From Datnioides undecimradiatus (taxonomy: Eukaryota; Chordata; Actinopteri; Lobotiformes; Datnioididae): 64,000 nt of DNA. Positions 62,561-64,000 of this stretch are shown in pieces. Position numbers and translations under genes: made by a program. How positions within the stretch are numbered: position 1 is the stretch's first letter; each line of letters begins with the position of its first letter. The stretch spans positions 2,472,721 to 2,536,720 of the forward strand of contig WARS01000013.1 in NCBI GenBank assembly GCA_008933995.1. Direction: 5' to 3'. Below the pieces are notes generated by a model, which was not told the DNA's origin, ran no database searches, and was given only the letters and a program-made list of their open reading frames with translations.

Positions 62561-63570
62561 CTGATACAACGTTATACAAGCCTTCTACCTTTTCTCCAGC
62601 GCTTGTGAGGTAAACGGTTGAAATGTAGCAGGAGTGCGTGTCTGCATGTACGGGATAAGCCGGCGTACCGTCTACGTAGCAACTCTGTCCTGACCCCCTG
62701 ATCCATCGCCGGACTGGCCTCGTCCAAGCGAATGAGCCCGTGCTTGGTTAATGGGATGAAGAATGCTAATGTATCACTCGTGTAATAACACAGATCACTA
62801 TATAACTTCAGTTTGTTCTGTTACTTCTGATGTTTTAACCTGTGAGTAACACAGCGTTCCTGCCGTGTCTCAGTACCAGCCGGTCCTCAGTCAACCTCGC
62901 GGTGACTGAAGGCTTTATGAATATGTTGCGGCGTCGCTCTTTGCACTGCTGGATTAATCTCACTTGTGTAGTTTAGACTCCCAGTGACAGGTAAATGAAA
63001 ATGTCTGCACCCTGAGCTGACTGATGGTTACGCTGAGCCGACAGAATGATGTCCAACTATGTCTGCTGTTGTCACAGCTCTGCCGTGGGGCGCTTTATCT
63101 CCCGGCGACACCTTTTGCCTTCATTCACGCGGGTCTGAGGTCAGCCGGATGATCCCGCTCGCAGATAAGTGGCGTCTATTCACATGCGGCGACTGAATCA
63201 GGTTGAAATCAGGCTTTGATATGGATAGTGGCGTTGTTTGCAAAACAGGATTGATGTGTAGTGAAATGTGGTACAACTGGCAGCCACCTCAACCTCCTCC
63301 CCGGTTGTTGCCGTCATTAGTATCCATTAGCGTCTTAATTGAGGGCATCAGTCATAGGTAGCCTGAGCGTTGCGCACACTTTGTGACTATATGGGACATT
63401 TTCACGCATCATTTCCTGTTGCCAGTGTGTCAAGATGTCCCCTCATTGACTCCCAATACCACTGCCACTGAGGACAAGCTCTCGCTGCTCACCGAGGGCG
63501 ACTGCGCACAGGCATGTGCGAGTAAGCATGCGTGTGAGCTCGGATGTGTTGTGTTGCCTCGGGCAGCTCT

Positions 63571-63581
63571 GTCTCTCTCTC

Positions 63582-63620
<39 letters not shown>
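63571..63620. repeat. (CT)n microsatellite
   Basis: Fifty bases of CT repeat with one GT interruption. Frames across it give Ser-Leu or Arg-Glu repeats that are not real proteins. Confidence 0.92.
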
Positions 63621-63622
<2 letters not shown>

Positions 63623-64000
63623 CTCAGCCGTGCTGAGGCCTGTCCAAACAGGACTGCAGCCAAAAGCTCCTCCCAGGCTTCACAGAACAGGAAGTGGATT
63701 GTTTTGTTTCGCAGGGTGAGCCTCTGAGGCCCCGGTGCCGCTGTCTCCCTCTTGTTTGGCTTTGAACCCATCATCCAGTTCAGGCCATCTCTCCTCCAGG
63801 TGGAAATCTCTGGAAATCAAAGCGTACTGGGCAGTTCCTCTGGAATCAGTAGTCAGCTATAAAACCCATTTCCACAAGAAAGGTTTCAACCTTTCAGTCT
63901 CCATTCCTGTAAATATTCATATTTTTGGTACATTAGTGGAAGCATTTGAAACATTTGAAATACCTGTGCAGCTGTGACTGAACACTCTGCACCAGGAGGA

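Larger units (their letters stand above)
60226..64000. other. Possible intron or intergenic to window end
   Basis: Moderately CpG-rich throughout, with A-runs at 61.18-61.22 and 61.38 kb, the CpG block at 62.3 kb and the CT repeat at 63.57 kb. No exon with recognisable homology. Confidence 0.5.

Noticed and set aside
63383-63774. 114-codon frames on both strands
   Set aside because: Both are built around the CT microsatellite (Ser-Leu or Arg-Glu repeats) and are not proteins.
1-64000. CRISPR arrays, operons, phage or plasmid features, rRNA or tRNA genes
   Set aside because: None seen; the window has eukaryotic gene structure and repeats throughout.

Overview
The window is vertebrate nuclear DNA, almost certainly from a ray-finned (percomorph-type) fish. 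The evidence is one intron-rich gene with canonical GT-AG splicing, abundant CA/GT, GATA and CT microsatellites, several dispersed repeat families I recognise as typical of percomorph genomes, and a decayed Tc1/mariner element of a type common in fish. There is no prokaryotic gene organisation, CRISPR array or plasmid/phage feature.

Layout. (1) 1-38.5 kb is gene-poor on the sequence evidence available. It holds dispersed repeats (around 6.3, 10.5, 12.4, 15.4, 28.0 and 36.0 kb), microsatellites, long purine/pyrimidine tracts, a 33-bp-arm hairpin at 7.65-7.72 kb, a possible CpG-richer promoter with a TATA box at 32.4-32.9 kb, and several AT-rich homeodomain-site-dense blocks that look like conserved non-coding elements. 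(2) 38.56-39.32 kb is an internally deleted, inactivated Tc1/mariner copy with D-36-E spacing. (3) 40.72-53.73 kb is one complete ten-exon protein phosphatase gene on the + strand. I reconstructed it exon by exon. All ten exons join in frame into 498 codons, and the product belongs to the PPM1H/PPM1J/PPM1M branch of PP2C phosphatases, best matching PPM1J. The 3' UTR runs to about 55.02 kb. (4) 55-64 kb is downstream intergenic DNA with a candidate promoter and non-coding first exon at 57.66-57.93 kb (ETS site, splice donor) and another CpG-rich block at 62.3-62.6 kb. It may be the start of the next gene, whose coding exons would lie beyond the window.

Functionally the only well-supported product is the metal-dependent Ser/Thr phosphatase. 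Its large first intron (5.8 kb) and the 38-kb desert upstream contain the candidate regulatory DNA. Its third intron is about half filled by an old antisense teleost repeat. Homology statements come from remembered family features, not from a search.
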